Positions 1 through 6,040 of a stretch of 6,526 bases of DNA are shown in pieces (positions within the stretch are counted from its first letter, which is position 1; each line of letters starts with the position of its first letter). The notes under the pieces were generated by a model. It was not told where the DNA came from, made no database searches, and saw only the letters and a program-made list of their open reading frames with translations. Both the position numbers and the translations under genes were made by a program. This DNA is from SYIM01 sp044356835 (lineage in GTDB: Bacteria > Pseudomonadota > Gammaproteobacteria > Burkholderiales > Burkholderiaceae_E): assembly GCA_044356835.1 (NCBI GenBank), contig JBIKVK010000192.1:1-6526 (forward strand). Direction: 5' to 3'.

Positions 1-825
1 CGCATCAAACCTAACGGCCACAAGGAGGTGGTCGCCCACCTGGGCGGCGGCCCCAATGGGGCCGCCATCGGTCCTGACGGGCGATGCTACGTGGCCAACA
101 ATGGAGGGTTCCGATGGCGGCAACGTGAAGATGGCGCCTGGGTCAACGCGGGCGCAGCCGAAGACTACGTCACCGGCCGGATTGAACGGGTTGATCTTGA
201 GAATGGTCGCACCGAAGTCCTCTATGACCGGTGCGGTGACCAGCCGATCCGGGGTCCGAACGATCTCGTGTTCGATGCCCACGGAGGCTTCTATTTCAGC
301 GACCCCGGCAAGACACGAGCCCGGGATTCGGACCGTGGCACCGTGTACTACGCCAAGGCTGATGGATCGATGATCAAGGCATTGATCTTCCCGATCAGTC
401 GCCCCAACGGCATGGGCCTGTCTCCGGATGGCCGGACCCTGTATGTTGCCGAGACCGAAACCGCCCGTCTCTGGGCCTTCGAGCTCGCAGCGCCGGGCGA
501 ACTCGGCGGACCGGGCGAGCCGACGCACCGCTCGCCCCACGGTGGACGGCTGATCCATCAAAGCCCAGTGTATGCCCGCTTCGACTCGCTGGCCGTCGAG
601 GCCAGCGGTCGGATCTGCGTAGGAACCCTGGACCGCGGTGGCGTGAGCGTGTGTGAGCCCGACGGATCGGCCGCGCAGTTTATCGCCGTCCCTGGAGACA
701 CCCATATCACCAACTTGTGTTTTGGCGGGACCGGACTGCGCACGGCTTATCTGACCCAGTCGTACGCGGGGCGACTCGTCGCCCTGCCTTGGCCAAGGCC
801 CGGCCTGCCCTTGAATTGCGTCTGA
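1..825 (+). CDS. SMP-30/gluconolactonase/LRE-family protein, 5'-truncated
   Basis: The reading frame is open from base 1 to the TGA at 823-825 (274 residues visible), so the true start lies upstream; the first ATG/GTG-type codon inside the window (base 28) is in mid-domain. The family is a six-bladed beta-propeller with a divalent metal in the central channel, and many members hydrolyse sugar lactones or other esters. Visible signatures are GPNDLVFD (Asn codon 259-261, substrate-channel position), RPNGMGLSPDGR (Asn codon 406-408, metal-ligand position), FDSLAVEASGR (Asp codon 583-585, the third metal ligand) and TNLCFGG near the end. The N-terminal Glu metal ligand should lie before the window. 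Ligand assignments are by analogy with human SMP30 (known family), not alignment. No signal peptide can be judged. The next gene starts 20 bases on, suggesting cotranscription and a role in the same catabolic route. The specific lactone or ester substrate cannot be told. Confidence 0.9.
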   Translation, partial: RIKPNGHKEVVAHLGGGPNGAAIGPDGRCYVANNGGFRWRQREDGAWVNAGAAEDYVTGRIERVDLENGRTEVLYDRCGDQPIRGPNDLVFDAHGGFYFSDPGKTRARDSDRGTVYYAKADGSMIKALIFPISRPNGMGLSPDGRTLYVAETETARLWAFELAAPGELGGPGEPTHRSPHGGRLIHQSPVYARFDSLAVEASGRICVGTLDRGGVSVCEPDGSAAQFIAVPGDTHITNLCFGGTGLRTAYLTQSYAGRLVALPWPRPGLPLNCV

Positions 826-835
826 ATCAAATACT

Positions 836-839
836 GGAG
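836..839 (+). promoter_or_regulatory. Ribosome binding site of the Bug receptor gene
   Basis: GGAG lies 6 bases before the ATG at 846. It selects that ATG over the upstream in-frame TTG at 717, which would put 43 residues without family character before the signal peptide and overlap the SMP-30 gene by more than 100 bases. Confidence 0.7.
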
Positions 840-845
840 CGGATC

Positions 846-1817
846 ATGAATCGACGACGGATCCTGCTGGCCGGCTCAGCCGCGCTTGGCTTGCCCGCCT
901 CCCGCGCCCTCGCGCAAAACCAAACTGGTGACGGCCGTCTGATCACCCTGGTGGTTCCCTTCGCCCCAGGCGGAGCGACCGATGCCATCGGTCGTCTGAT
1001 CGGTCGCCAGGTAGGCGAGATCCTCGGCCAGCCGGTCGTCGTCGAAAACCGGCCGGGCGCCGGCGGCACGATCGGGATCGCACACGTTGCGCGCTCTGCG
1101 CCCCAGTCGCGCACGCTGGTTCTGGTGAATGCCCTGCAGCACACCTCCAGCGCCTCGCTCTATCCGGACCTCAAGTACGATGTCCTCAACAGCTTCACCC
1201 CCATCGCGACGATCGGCTCGTTACGCTACATCCTGGTGGTTCACCCGGGCTTTCCGGCAAGCCGAGCGGATGAATTCGTGGCTGAGGTACGCCGAAATCC
1301 TGGCCGATACGCCTACGCCAGCGCCGGAGTGGGCAGCGCCCCCCATCTGGTGATGGCCTACTTCGCAAGCCTCTACGGCCTCGACATGCTGCACGTGCCC
1401 TATAAGGGCAGCGGGCCAGCGATGACCGACCTCGCGGGCAATTCCGTGCAAGCCGCGATGGACAACGTCGCTGCCATTCCCCTAGTCAAGGCGGGGCGAC
1501 TCAAGGCACTCGGGATTTCGGGCGAGCAGCGCATGGCCGGGCTGCCCGAGATTGCGACCTTCGCGCAATCGGGTGCCCCAGGTTTCAGCGTGGCGGGCAC
1601 CTGGGGCTTTCTTGGGCCGGCCGGCATGCCCGCCGACGCGGTGAACGCGATCGCGGGTGCTGTCCGGCAGACCCTGGGGTCAGCGTCGGTTGCCGAGCAA
1701 TTGGTCGCCCAGGGCATCTCCCCGGGCTTTGACAGCGGCGTGGCCTTTGCCCGAATCCTTGCGCAGGAGCACTCGCGCTGGCGGGATCTGATCGGAAAGC
1801 TTGCGATCCGGCTCTGA
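846..1817 (+). CDS. Bug-family (TctC-like) tripartite tricarboxylate transporter substrate-binding protein
   Basis: A 323-residue periplasmic receptor, the usual family length. Residues 1-23 form an export signal: a basic start NRRRILLAG, a short hydrophobic run and a predicted cleavage ALA|Q after residue 23. The consecutive arginines followed by I-L-L resemble a loose twin-arginine motif, so Tat export is possible. Bug hallmarks follow in order: VVPFAPGGATD (about 36-46, first ligand loop), GQPVVVENRPGAGG, then HVPYKGSGPAMTDLAG and KAGRLKALGIS in the second half. Bug proteins typically bind small carboxylates or related solutes and, in the classic case, hand them to TctA/TctB membrane proteins. 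Neither partner is encoded here, so this is an orphan receptor as many Bug proteins are. It could work with a remote TctAB or in sensing. It follows the SMP-30 gene by 20 bases and is probably cotranscribed. The ligand cannot be predicted. Confidence 0.93.
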   Translation: MNRRRILLAGSAALGLPASRALAQNQTGDGRLITLVVPFAPGGATDAIGRLIGRQVGEILGQPVVVENRPGAGGTIGIAHVARSAPQSRTLVLVNALQHTSSASLYPDLKYDVLNSFTPIATIGSLRYILVVHPGFPASRADEFVAEVRRNPGRYAYASAGVGSAPHLVMAYFASLYGLDMLHVPYKGSGPAMTDLAGNSVQAAMDNVAAIPLVKAGRLKALGISGEQRMAGLPEIATFAQSGAPGFSVAGTWGFLGPAGMPADAVNAIAGAVRQTLGSASVAEQLVAQGISPGFDSGVAFARILAQEHSRWRDLIGKLAIRL

Positions 1818-1913
1818 ACCGGGCGCCGGCAGCACGCGCCGGAAACAGCGCGTCCCGGGTTCGACCCTGCCGTTCCTCGGGCCTCAAGGCTTTCCCCGCC
1901 GATGCCGGGCGGC

Positions 1914-1940
1914 GCGGCCCTTGCCCGCCATCTGGGCCGC
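1914..1940. terminator. Inverted repeat, possible weak terminator or operator
   Basis: GCGGCCC (1914-1920) and GGGCCGC (1934-1940) are perfect 7-bp complements around a 13-base loop. The 3' side is followed by TGTTAACC rather than a T-run, so it is not a canonical intrinsic terminator. It lies about 100 bases after the Bug gene and 90 bases before the binding-protein gene. It could end the first transcript, bind a regulator, or be a chance product of GC-rich sequence. Confidence 0.3.
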
Positions 1941-1962
1941 TGTTAACCTCTGTCGCTGTTTC

Positions 1963-1999
1963 AACACCGAACTCCGAAGTCGACCGAACACCGGAGTCG
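1963..1999. repeat. Short direct and inverted repeats upstream of the binding-protein gene
   Basis: AACACCG occurs at 1963-1969 and again at 1987-1993, 24 bases apart start to start. AGTCG occurs at 1978-1982 and 1995-1999. ACTCCG (1971-1976) and CGGAGT (1992-1997) form an inverted pair. The cluster ends about 30 bases before the start codon, a position where a regulator binding site would be plausible. The function is unproven. Confidence 0.35.
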
Positions 2000-2018
2000 G
2001 GCCAATCAATCGGCATAT

Positions 2019-2023
2019 GGAGA
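2019..2023 (+). promoter_or_regulatory. Ribosome binding site of the ABC binding-protein gene
   Basis: GGAGA lies 7 bases before the ATG at 2031, a good Shine-Dalgarno match at good spacing. It supports that start, which also gives a complete signal peptide. Confidence 0.75.
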
Positions 2024-2030
2024 CACCACG

Positions 2031-3194
2031 ATGTTGCGATCTGCTGTTTTGCTGAGCGCTCTGGTAGCGCTTTCCCCCCTGGCGCAGGCCCAGACCCGCG
2101 CTCCGGTCAAGATCGGTTTCGTGAGCACGCTGTCGGGGCCTCCGGGCTATCTCGGCCAGGACATCCGTGACGCATTCATGCTCGCCGTCGAGCAAGGCGG
2201 CGGCACACTGGGGGGCGTACCCGTACAGGTACTGATCGAAGACGACGGACTGAAACCGGGTCAGGGCAAACAGATCGTCGATCGCTTCATCAAGACCGAG
2301 CGGGTCAAGATCGTCACTGGCGTGGTGTTTTCCAATGTCTCGGTCGCGATCGTTCCCGATGTCGTCGACTCCGGTGCGTTGTTCCTCAGCCCCAATGCCG
2401 GCCCGTCGAACTTCGCCGGCCGCGAGTGCCATCGCAACTACTTCGTCTATTCGTGGCAGAACGATGCCTTGCACGAGAGCGCCGGGGCACTGGCCAACAA
2501 GCTCGGTTTCAAGAACGCATTCGCGCTCGCCGCCAACTACCAGGCGGGCAAAGACGCCGTCGCCGGCTTCAAGCGCATGTTCAAGGGTTCGATCGTCCAG
2601 GAGGTGTACACCCGGATGGATCAGACCGATTTCTCAGCCGAGATGGCACGGATCCGGGCCGCCAAGCCTGATGTGGTCTATCAATTTCACCCGGGCGGCG
2701 TAGGCATCGCCTTCCTCAAGCAGTATGCACAAGCCGGCCTGATGGGCAGCATTCCCATGGTGGGTGCCGAGCCGACCCTCGATATGACGACCCTGCTCGC
2801 GGTCGGAGATACCGCCCTGGGACTGGACATCGGCGCCAAGTGGAACGTCGACTTCAACAATCCCGAGAGCAAGGCGTTCGTCGCCGCTTTCCAGGCCAAG
2901 TACAAGCGGGTACCGACCGTATATGCCGGTCAGGGCTGGGATACGGCCCAGGCGCTGGCCGCCGCGCTCAAGGTAGTCGGCAGCGATGACGTCGACAAGC
3001 TTCGTACTGAATTGCGCAAGGCCGACTTCAAGTCCATCCGCGGTCCGTTCAAGTTCGGCCCCAACCAGCATCCAGTCCAGGACTGGTTCCACATCAAGCC
3101 GGTCAAGAATGCCGACGGCAGCCTTGCGCTGCGTACCGTCGACAAGATTCTCGATCAACACGGTGACGCGTTCTCCAAAGACTGCAAGCTCTGA
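2031..3194 (+). CDS. HAAT-type ABC transporter periplasmic substrate-binding protein (type I PBP, LivJ-like fold)
   Basis: A 387-residue receptor, normal for the family (Peripla_BP_6 type). Residues 1-20 are a Sec signal with a hydrophobic core and AQA|Q cleavage after residue 20. The mature part starts with VKIGFVSTLSGPPGYLG, the classic first strand and ligand loop. Later come IEDDG, SNVS (101-104), SPNAGPSNFAG (120-130), NYQAGKD (169-175) and DQTDFS (197-202). The protein should bind its solute between two lobes and dock on LivH/LivM. From memory, the SNAGPS/NYQAGKD/QTDFS set is typical of the subgroup annotated near aromatic-acid (nitrobenzoate-like) degradation, so an aromatic or other organic acid is likelier than leucine; this is inference. 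It has only two cysteines, C133 and C385, a candidate disulfide. It is the first gene of the transporter unit, and a strong hairpin follows it. Confidence 0.94.
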   Translation: MLRSAVLLSALVALSPLAQAQTRAPVKIGFVSTLSGPPGYLGQDIRDAFMLAVEQGGGTLGGVPVQVLIEDDGLKPGQGKQIVDRFIKTERVKIVTGVVFSNVSVAIVPDVVDSGALFLSPNAGPSNFAGRECHRNYFVYSWQNDALHESAGALANKLGFKNAFALAANYQAGKDAVAGFKRMFKGSIVQEVYTRMDQTDFSAEMARIRAAKPDVVYQFHPGGVGIAFLKQYAQAGLMGSIPMVGAEPTLDMTTLLAVGDTALGLDIGAKWNVDFNNPESKAFVAAFQAKYKRVPTVYAGQGWDTAQALAAALKVVGSDDVDKLRTELRKADFKSIRGPFKFGPNQHPVQDWFHIKPVKNADGSLALRTVDKILDQHGDAFSKDCKL

Positions 3195-3201
3195 TCGTGC
3201 C

Positions 3202-3231
3202 GTGAGGGCGCGCGATGGAGCGCGCCCTCGC
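3202..3231 (+). terminator. Strong hairpin between binding-protein and permease genes (attenuator or mRNA stabiliser)
   Basis: GAGGGCGCGC (3204-3213) and GCGCGCCCTC (3220-3229) pair perfectly over 10 bp around a 6-base loop, GATGGA. A T-G wobble (3203/3230) and a G-C pair (3202/3231) extend the stem to 12. It begins 8 bases after the binding-protein stop codon. Only CTTC follows, so it lacks the T-run of a full intrinsic terminator. The position is the known place for elements that let abundant periplasmic receptors be expressed above their membrane partners, by partial termination or by protecting the upstream mRNA 3' end. That role is inferred here. Confidence 0.65.
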
Positions 3232-3260
3232 CTTCGCGCCGATCCACTCGTCCTCCACAG

Positions 3261-4178
3261 ATGCTCAACCTGGTCGTCGAGCAGACCGTCAACGGGCTGC
3301 AGCTCGGGGTCATGCTCTTTCTGCTGGCCGCGGGCCTGACCCTGATCTTCGGGATCATGGGCGTCATCAATATCGCCCATGGTTCGCTGTATATGGTTGG
3401 AGCCTTCCTCACTGCGGCCACCTTGGCCCGGACGGGCTCCTTCATGCTGGCCGCGATCGCCGGGCTCGCCTCGGCGGCCCTGGTCGGCATTTTGATGGAA
3501 CTCGGGGTGATGCGACGGCTCTACAGTCGTGACCACCTTGATCAGGTGCTCGCCACGTTCGGCCTCTCGCTGTGCATGAATGAATTGTTCTCGATGATCT
3601 TCGGCCAACGGCCGCTCTATGTCGAGATTCCTCCGCTCTTCGCTGGATCGGTCGAACTGGTTCCAGGCGTGCCTTACCCTGTCTATCGACTGGCGATCAT
3701 CGTCTTGGGGCTGGCGGTCGCGCTCGGGCTCTACCTTCTGATTGCACACACCCGCATCGGCATGCTGGTGCGAGCCGGTTCGACCCATCGAGAGATTGTC
3801 CGGGCCCTCGGCGTCGACATCCGCCTCCTCTACACCGCCGTCTTCGGTCTGGGCGCGTTGCTCGCGGGTCTTGCCGGCATGATGGCCGGACCGGTCTACA
3901 CGGTCCAGGTCGGCATGGGAGAGCAGATCCTGATCATGACCTTCGTGGTGGTGGTGATCGGCGGTCTGGGCTCGGTCAGAGGGGCCTTCCTGGCCTCGAT
4001 GCTGGTGGGTCTCATCGACACGGCGCTGAGGGCGCTGGTACCGCCCTGGCTCAAGACCTTCATGGAAGCCTCGGCTGCCGATGCCCTGGGTAGCGGCCTG
4101 TCTTCGCTGGGCATCTATCTGCTGATGGCGCTCGTCCTGCTGATCCGGCCCAAAGGCCTGCTGCCCGCCCATGGCTGA
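3261..4178 (+). CDS. livH: HAAT-type ABC transporter permease, LivH family
   Basis: A 305-residue, strongly hydrophobic inner-membrane protein, the usual length for LivH (about 290-310). The diagnostic N-terminal block GLTLIFGIMGVINIAHGS lies at about 25-42. The cytoplasmic ATPase-contact (EAA-type) loop lies at about 165-192, including RAGSTHREIVRALGVD. After it come GALLAGLAGMMAGP and VVIGGLGSVRGAF, both typical of the family. It should form half of the translocation channel with the LivM-type protein. The ATG at 3261 is the first start in this frame and leads directly into the conserved N-terminus. The 20 bases before it are pyrimidine-rich with no Shine-Dalgarno, so initiation looks weak. 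The gene is 66 bases from the binding-protein gene, past the hairpin, and its end overlaps the next gene by 8 bases. The symbol denotes family; the substrate need not be branched-chain amino acids. Confidence 0.93.
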   Translation: MLNLVVEQTVNGLQLGVMLFLLAAGLTLIFGIMGVINIAHGSLYMVGAFLTAATLARTGSFMLAAIAGLASAALVGILMELGVMRRLYSRDHLDQVLATFGLSLCMNELFSMIFGQRPLYVEIPPLFAGSVELVPGVPYPVYRLAIIVLGLAVALGLYLLIAHTRIGMLVRAGSTHREIVRALGVDIRLLYTAVFGLGALLAGLAGMMAGPVYTVQVGMGEQILIMTFVVVVIGGLGSVRGAFLASMLVGLIDTALRALVPPWLKTFMEASAADALGSGLSSLGIYLLMALVLLIRPKGLLPAHG

Positions 4179-5256
4179 GCCTCCCACCATGTCCGAACGG
4201 CCCGCCTGGCCCCTGCTGGCGCTCGGTCTGATCGCCCTCGCGGTGCTCCTGACACTGCCCGCATTGGCCCAGTGGTCGGGCGATCCTGCCTGGATTTCGC
4301 TCTTCACCCGGATGCTGATCTACGCCCTCGCGGCCGTCAGTCTCAACCTGGTGCTGGGCTACGGTGGCATGGCCTGTTTCGGACATGCCGCCTTTTTCGG
4401 CATAGGCGGCTACACCGTTGCCGTGCTCTTCAAGCACTTCCAGTTGGGCGAACCCCTCTGGGGATTGATCCCGGGGACGACCAGCCTGCTGATCACTCTG
4501 CCCGCGGCGATGCTCGCGGGAGGGCTCCTGGCATTGGTCATCGGTGCGCTTTCGCTTCGTACGACCGGCGTCCAGTTCCTGATGATCACGCTCGCCTTCG
4601 CGCAAATGCTGTTCTTCCTTTTTTCATCGCTTTCCCTCTACGGCGGCAGCGATGGCATGACCGTGCGACGACGTAACGAGCTGCCCGGACTGGATCTGCG
4701 CGACGACACGGTCTTCTACTATCTGGTCCTTGCCATCGTGGCCTTCGTGATCTGGATCAGTCGCCGTATCGTCCGTTCCCCCTTCGGCCTGACCTTGGGC
4801 GGCATCCGCCAAAACGAACGCCGCATTCTCGCCCTCGGGCTGAACCCATACCGCTACAAGTTGATCGCGTTCGTGATCGGGGGCATGGGGGGGGCTCTCG
4901 CAGGCGCGTTGATGGTCAACCAGGGACGTTTCGTGACCCCCGACATGTTGTACTGGACCAAATCGGGCGAATTCATGGTCATGGTCATTCTGGGCGGATC
5001 GGCCACACTGTTCGGGCCCGTGATCGGGGCCTTCACGCTGACCGGACTCGAGGATTTGTTGGGACGGATTCCAGGCTGGAGCGAGCACAGGATGTTCGGG
5101 ATCGGCCTTCTGCTGATCCTGGTCGTGTTGTTTGCTCGGGGCGGCTTGTACGGCTGGGTGGAGCGGCTGGGATCACGGCGGACTGCTGCAGCTCCAGCGA
5201 CCAACGGAGCAGCAGAACCGGCTCGCACGGATGCCTCACGCGGAGCAGGGTCTTGA
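4171..5256 (+). CDS. livM: HAAT-type ABC transporter permease, LivM family
   Basis: A 361-residue integral membrane protein forming the second channel half. Family blocks are NLVLGYGGMACFGHAAF (59-75), LRTTGVQFLMITLAFAQM, YGGSDGM (157-163), the ATPase-contact loop with IRQNERRILALGL (212-224), and VILGGSATLFGPVIGAF near the end. The ATG at 4171 overlaps the LivH stop by 8 bases, implying translational coupling. A second in-frame ATG at 4189 (starting MSERPAW) is an equally plausible start; neither has a strong Shine-Dalgarno. The last residues, about 329-361, form a hydrophilic Ala/Arg-rich tail after the final membrane segment. This tail is probably cytoplasmic and poorly conserved, and its codons also hold the ribosome binding site of the next gene. 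The final TGA overlaps the TTG start of the LivG gene. Confidence 0.93.
   Translation: MAEPPTMSERPAWPLLALGLIALAVLLTLPALAQWSGDPAWISLFTRMLIYALAAVSLNLVLGYGGMACFGHAAFFGIGGYTVAVLFKHFQLGEPLWGLIPGTTSLLITLPAAMLAGGLLALVIGALSLRTTGVQFLMITLAFAQMLFFLFSSLSLYGGSDGMTVRRRNELPGLDLRDDTVFYYLVLAIVAFVIWISRRIVRSPFGLTLGGIRQNERRILALGLNPYRYKLIAFVIGGMGGALAGALMVNQGRFVTPDMLYWTKSGEFMVMVILGGSATLFGPVIGAFTLTGLEDLLGRIPGWSEHRMFGIGLLLILVVLFARGGLYGWVERLGSRRTAAAPATNGAAEPARTDASRGAGS
5242..5255 (+). promoter_or_regulatory. Ribosome binding site and TTG start of the LivG gene
   Basis: GGAG at 5242-5245 stands 7 bases before a TTG at 5253-5255. The TTG shares bases with the LivM stop TGA (5254-5256), giving a TTGA stop/start overlap. 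No ATG or GTG near this point keeps the full conserved N-terminus of the ATPase, so the TTG is the best start, made plausible by the well-placed Shine-Dalgarno and by coupling to LivM translation. Confidence 0.7.
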
Positions 5257-6005
5257 CCGCGCCCCGGCTTCAGACCCGGTCGCTGGTGAAGCGCTTTGGG
5301 GGACTGCTCGCGACCGACCATGTCTCGATCGAGGTCCAGCCGGCGGAAATTCACGCCTTGATCGGGCCCAACGGGGCGGGCAAGACGACGCTGATCGGAC
5401 AACTGACCGGCGAACTTCGCTCGGATTCGGGCCAGGTGCTGCTTGACGGCGAGGACATCAGCTCGCTCACTACCGGAGCACGGGTCCGCAGGGGCATCGC
5501 GCGGACATTCCAGATCACGCAACTGCTCCCCGAGTACAACGTCGTCGATCACATGATGCTGAGTCTGCTCGCTCAGCGTCGGCAGAGCGGTCGTCTGCTC
5601 GGCAGCCGCGCGCTTGAGCGTGAGGTCCGTCGCCTCGCCTTCGAACGTCTCGAGGCTGCAGACATCGCAGCGTTGGCCTCGGTCCGGATCGCAGAATTGT
5701 CCCATGGTCAGCGCAAGCAGCTGGAACTCACGATCGCACTGGCGCTGGAACCCCGTTTGCTGCTGCTCGACGAGCCGATGGCCGGGCTCGGGCCGGCCGA
5801 GAGCGTGGCGATGACCGAACGTCTTTTGCGGCTGCGCGGCTCGCTGCCCATGCTCCTCATCGAGCACGACATGGATGCGGTCTTCGCGCTCGCCGACCGG
5901 GTCAGCGTGCTGGTCTCGGGTGCCTGCATCGCAAGCGGTCCTGCAGAGCAGATCCGCAATGATGCCCTGGTGCGACAGGCCTATCTCGGAGACGGCGATG
6001 ACTGA
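5253..6005 (+). CDS. livG: HAAT-type ABC transporter ATP-binding protein, LivG family
   Basis: A 250-residue cytoplasmic ATPase, near the usual LivG length of about 250-260. Motifs in order are Walker A GPNGAGKT (38-45), Q-loop with ARTFQ (83-87), signature LSHGQ (149-153, in place of the textbook LSGGQ), Walker B LLLLDEP (169-175) with catalytic Glu174, D-loop GLGP, and the H-loop in EHD (204-206). The RTFQ context after the Q-loop and the GLxxxES segment after Walker B fit LivG rather than LivF. His in the signature occurs in other LivG-like proteins, so it does not suggest inactivity. It pairs with the LivF-type subunit to drive import. Translation starts at a TTG overlapping the LivM stop. 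A gap of 35 bases precedes the LivF gene. Confidence 0.93.
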   Translation: MTAPRLQTRSLVKRFGGLLATDHVSIEVQPAEIHALIGPNGAGKTTLIGQLTGELRSDSGQVLLDGEDISSLTTGARVRRGIARTFQITQLLPEYNVVDHMMLSLLAQRRQSGRLLGSRALEREVRRLAFERLEAADIAALASVRIAELSHGQRKQLELTIALALEPRLLLLDEPMAGLGPAESVAMTERLLRLRGSLPMLLIEHDMDAVFALADRVSVLVSGACIASGPAEQIRNDALVRQAYLGDGDD

Positions 6006-6040
6006 CGGCCTGACGCGTGCCCGCGACCCGGGTGTTTGCC

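Larger units (their letters stand above)
1818..2030. other. 213-base intergenic region between the two transcription units
   Basis: This is the only long gene-free stretch. The open frame crossing it (1801-2055) begins inside the Bug gene, encodes an Arg/Pro/Cys-rich sequence with no family character, and runs into the next gene, so I treat the gap as non-coding. It contains a 7-bp inverted repeat at 1914-1940, a cluster of short direct and inverted repeats at 1963-1999, and the ribosome binding site of the next gene. I could not recognise a convincing sigma-70 -35/-10 pair. The CATATG near 2014 lies too close to the start codon to be a usable -10. A promoter and operator for the ABC transporter unit is expected here from layout alone. 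Confidence 0.6.

Noticed and set aside
717..845. Upstream TTG start extending the Bug receptor by 43 residues
   Set aside because: The extension overlaps the end of the SMP-30 gene in another frame and would bury the signal peptide. The ATG at 846 has a good GGAG 6 bases upstream.
1855..1875. GGTTCGACC resembling a tRNA T-arm, a possible tRNA remnant or attachment site
   Set aside because: The flanking bases do not form a 5-bp T-stem, there is no acceptor stem or CCA end, and no integrase or duplicated end is present. It is a chance match.
1885..2016. Minus-strand frames entering the 213-base gap, and a plus-strand frame at 1801-2055
   Set aside because: They encode Arg/Pro/Gly-rich sequence with no family character and overlap real genes at their ends. 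The plus frame would also cover the ribosome binding site and start of the ABC receptor gene.
3215..3532. Plus-strand frame starting at an ATG in the hairpin loop
   Set aside because: It overlaps the conserved LivH N-terminus in another frame and shows no domain. Its ATG lies within the stem-loop without a separate ribosome binding site.
2634..4307. A 557-codon open frame on the minus strand across the receptor and permease genes
   Set aside because: It is antisense to three well-supported genes, crosses the hairpin gap, and is rich in Asp/Gln/His/Arg/Gly without domains. That composition is expected of the complementary strand of GC-rich codons. No ribosome binding site or family similarity was recognised.
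4854..5867. A 337-codon minus-strand open frame over livM/livG
   Set aside because: It is antisense to the conserved LivM C-terminal half and the LivG motifs, has low-complexity polar composition and no recognisable domain. It is a GC-rich shadow.
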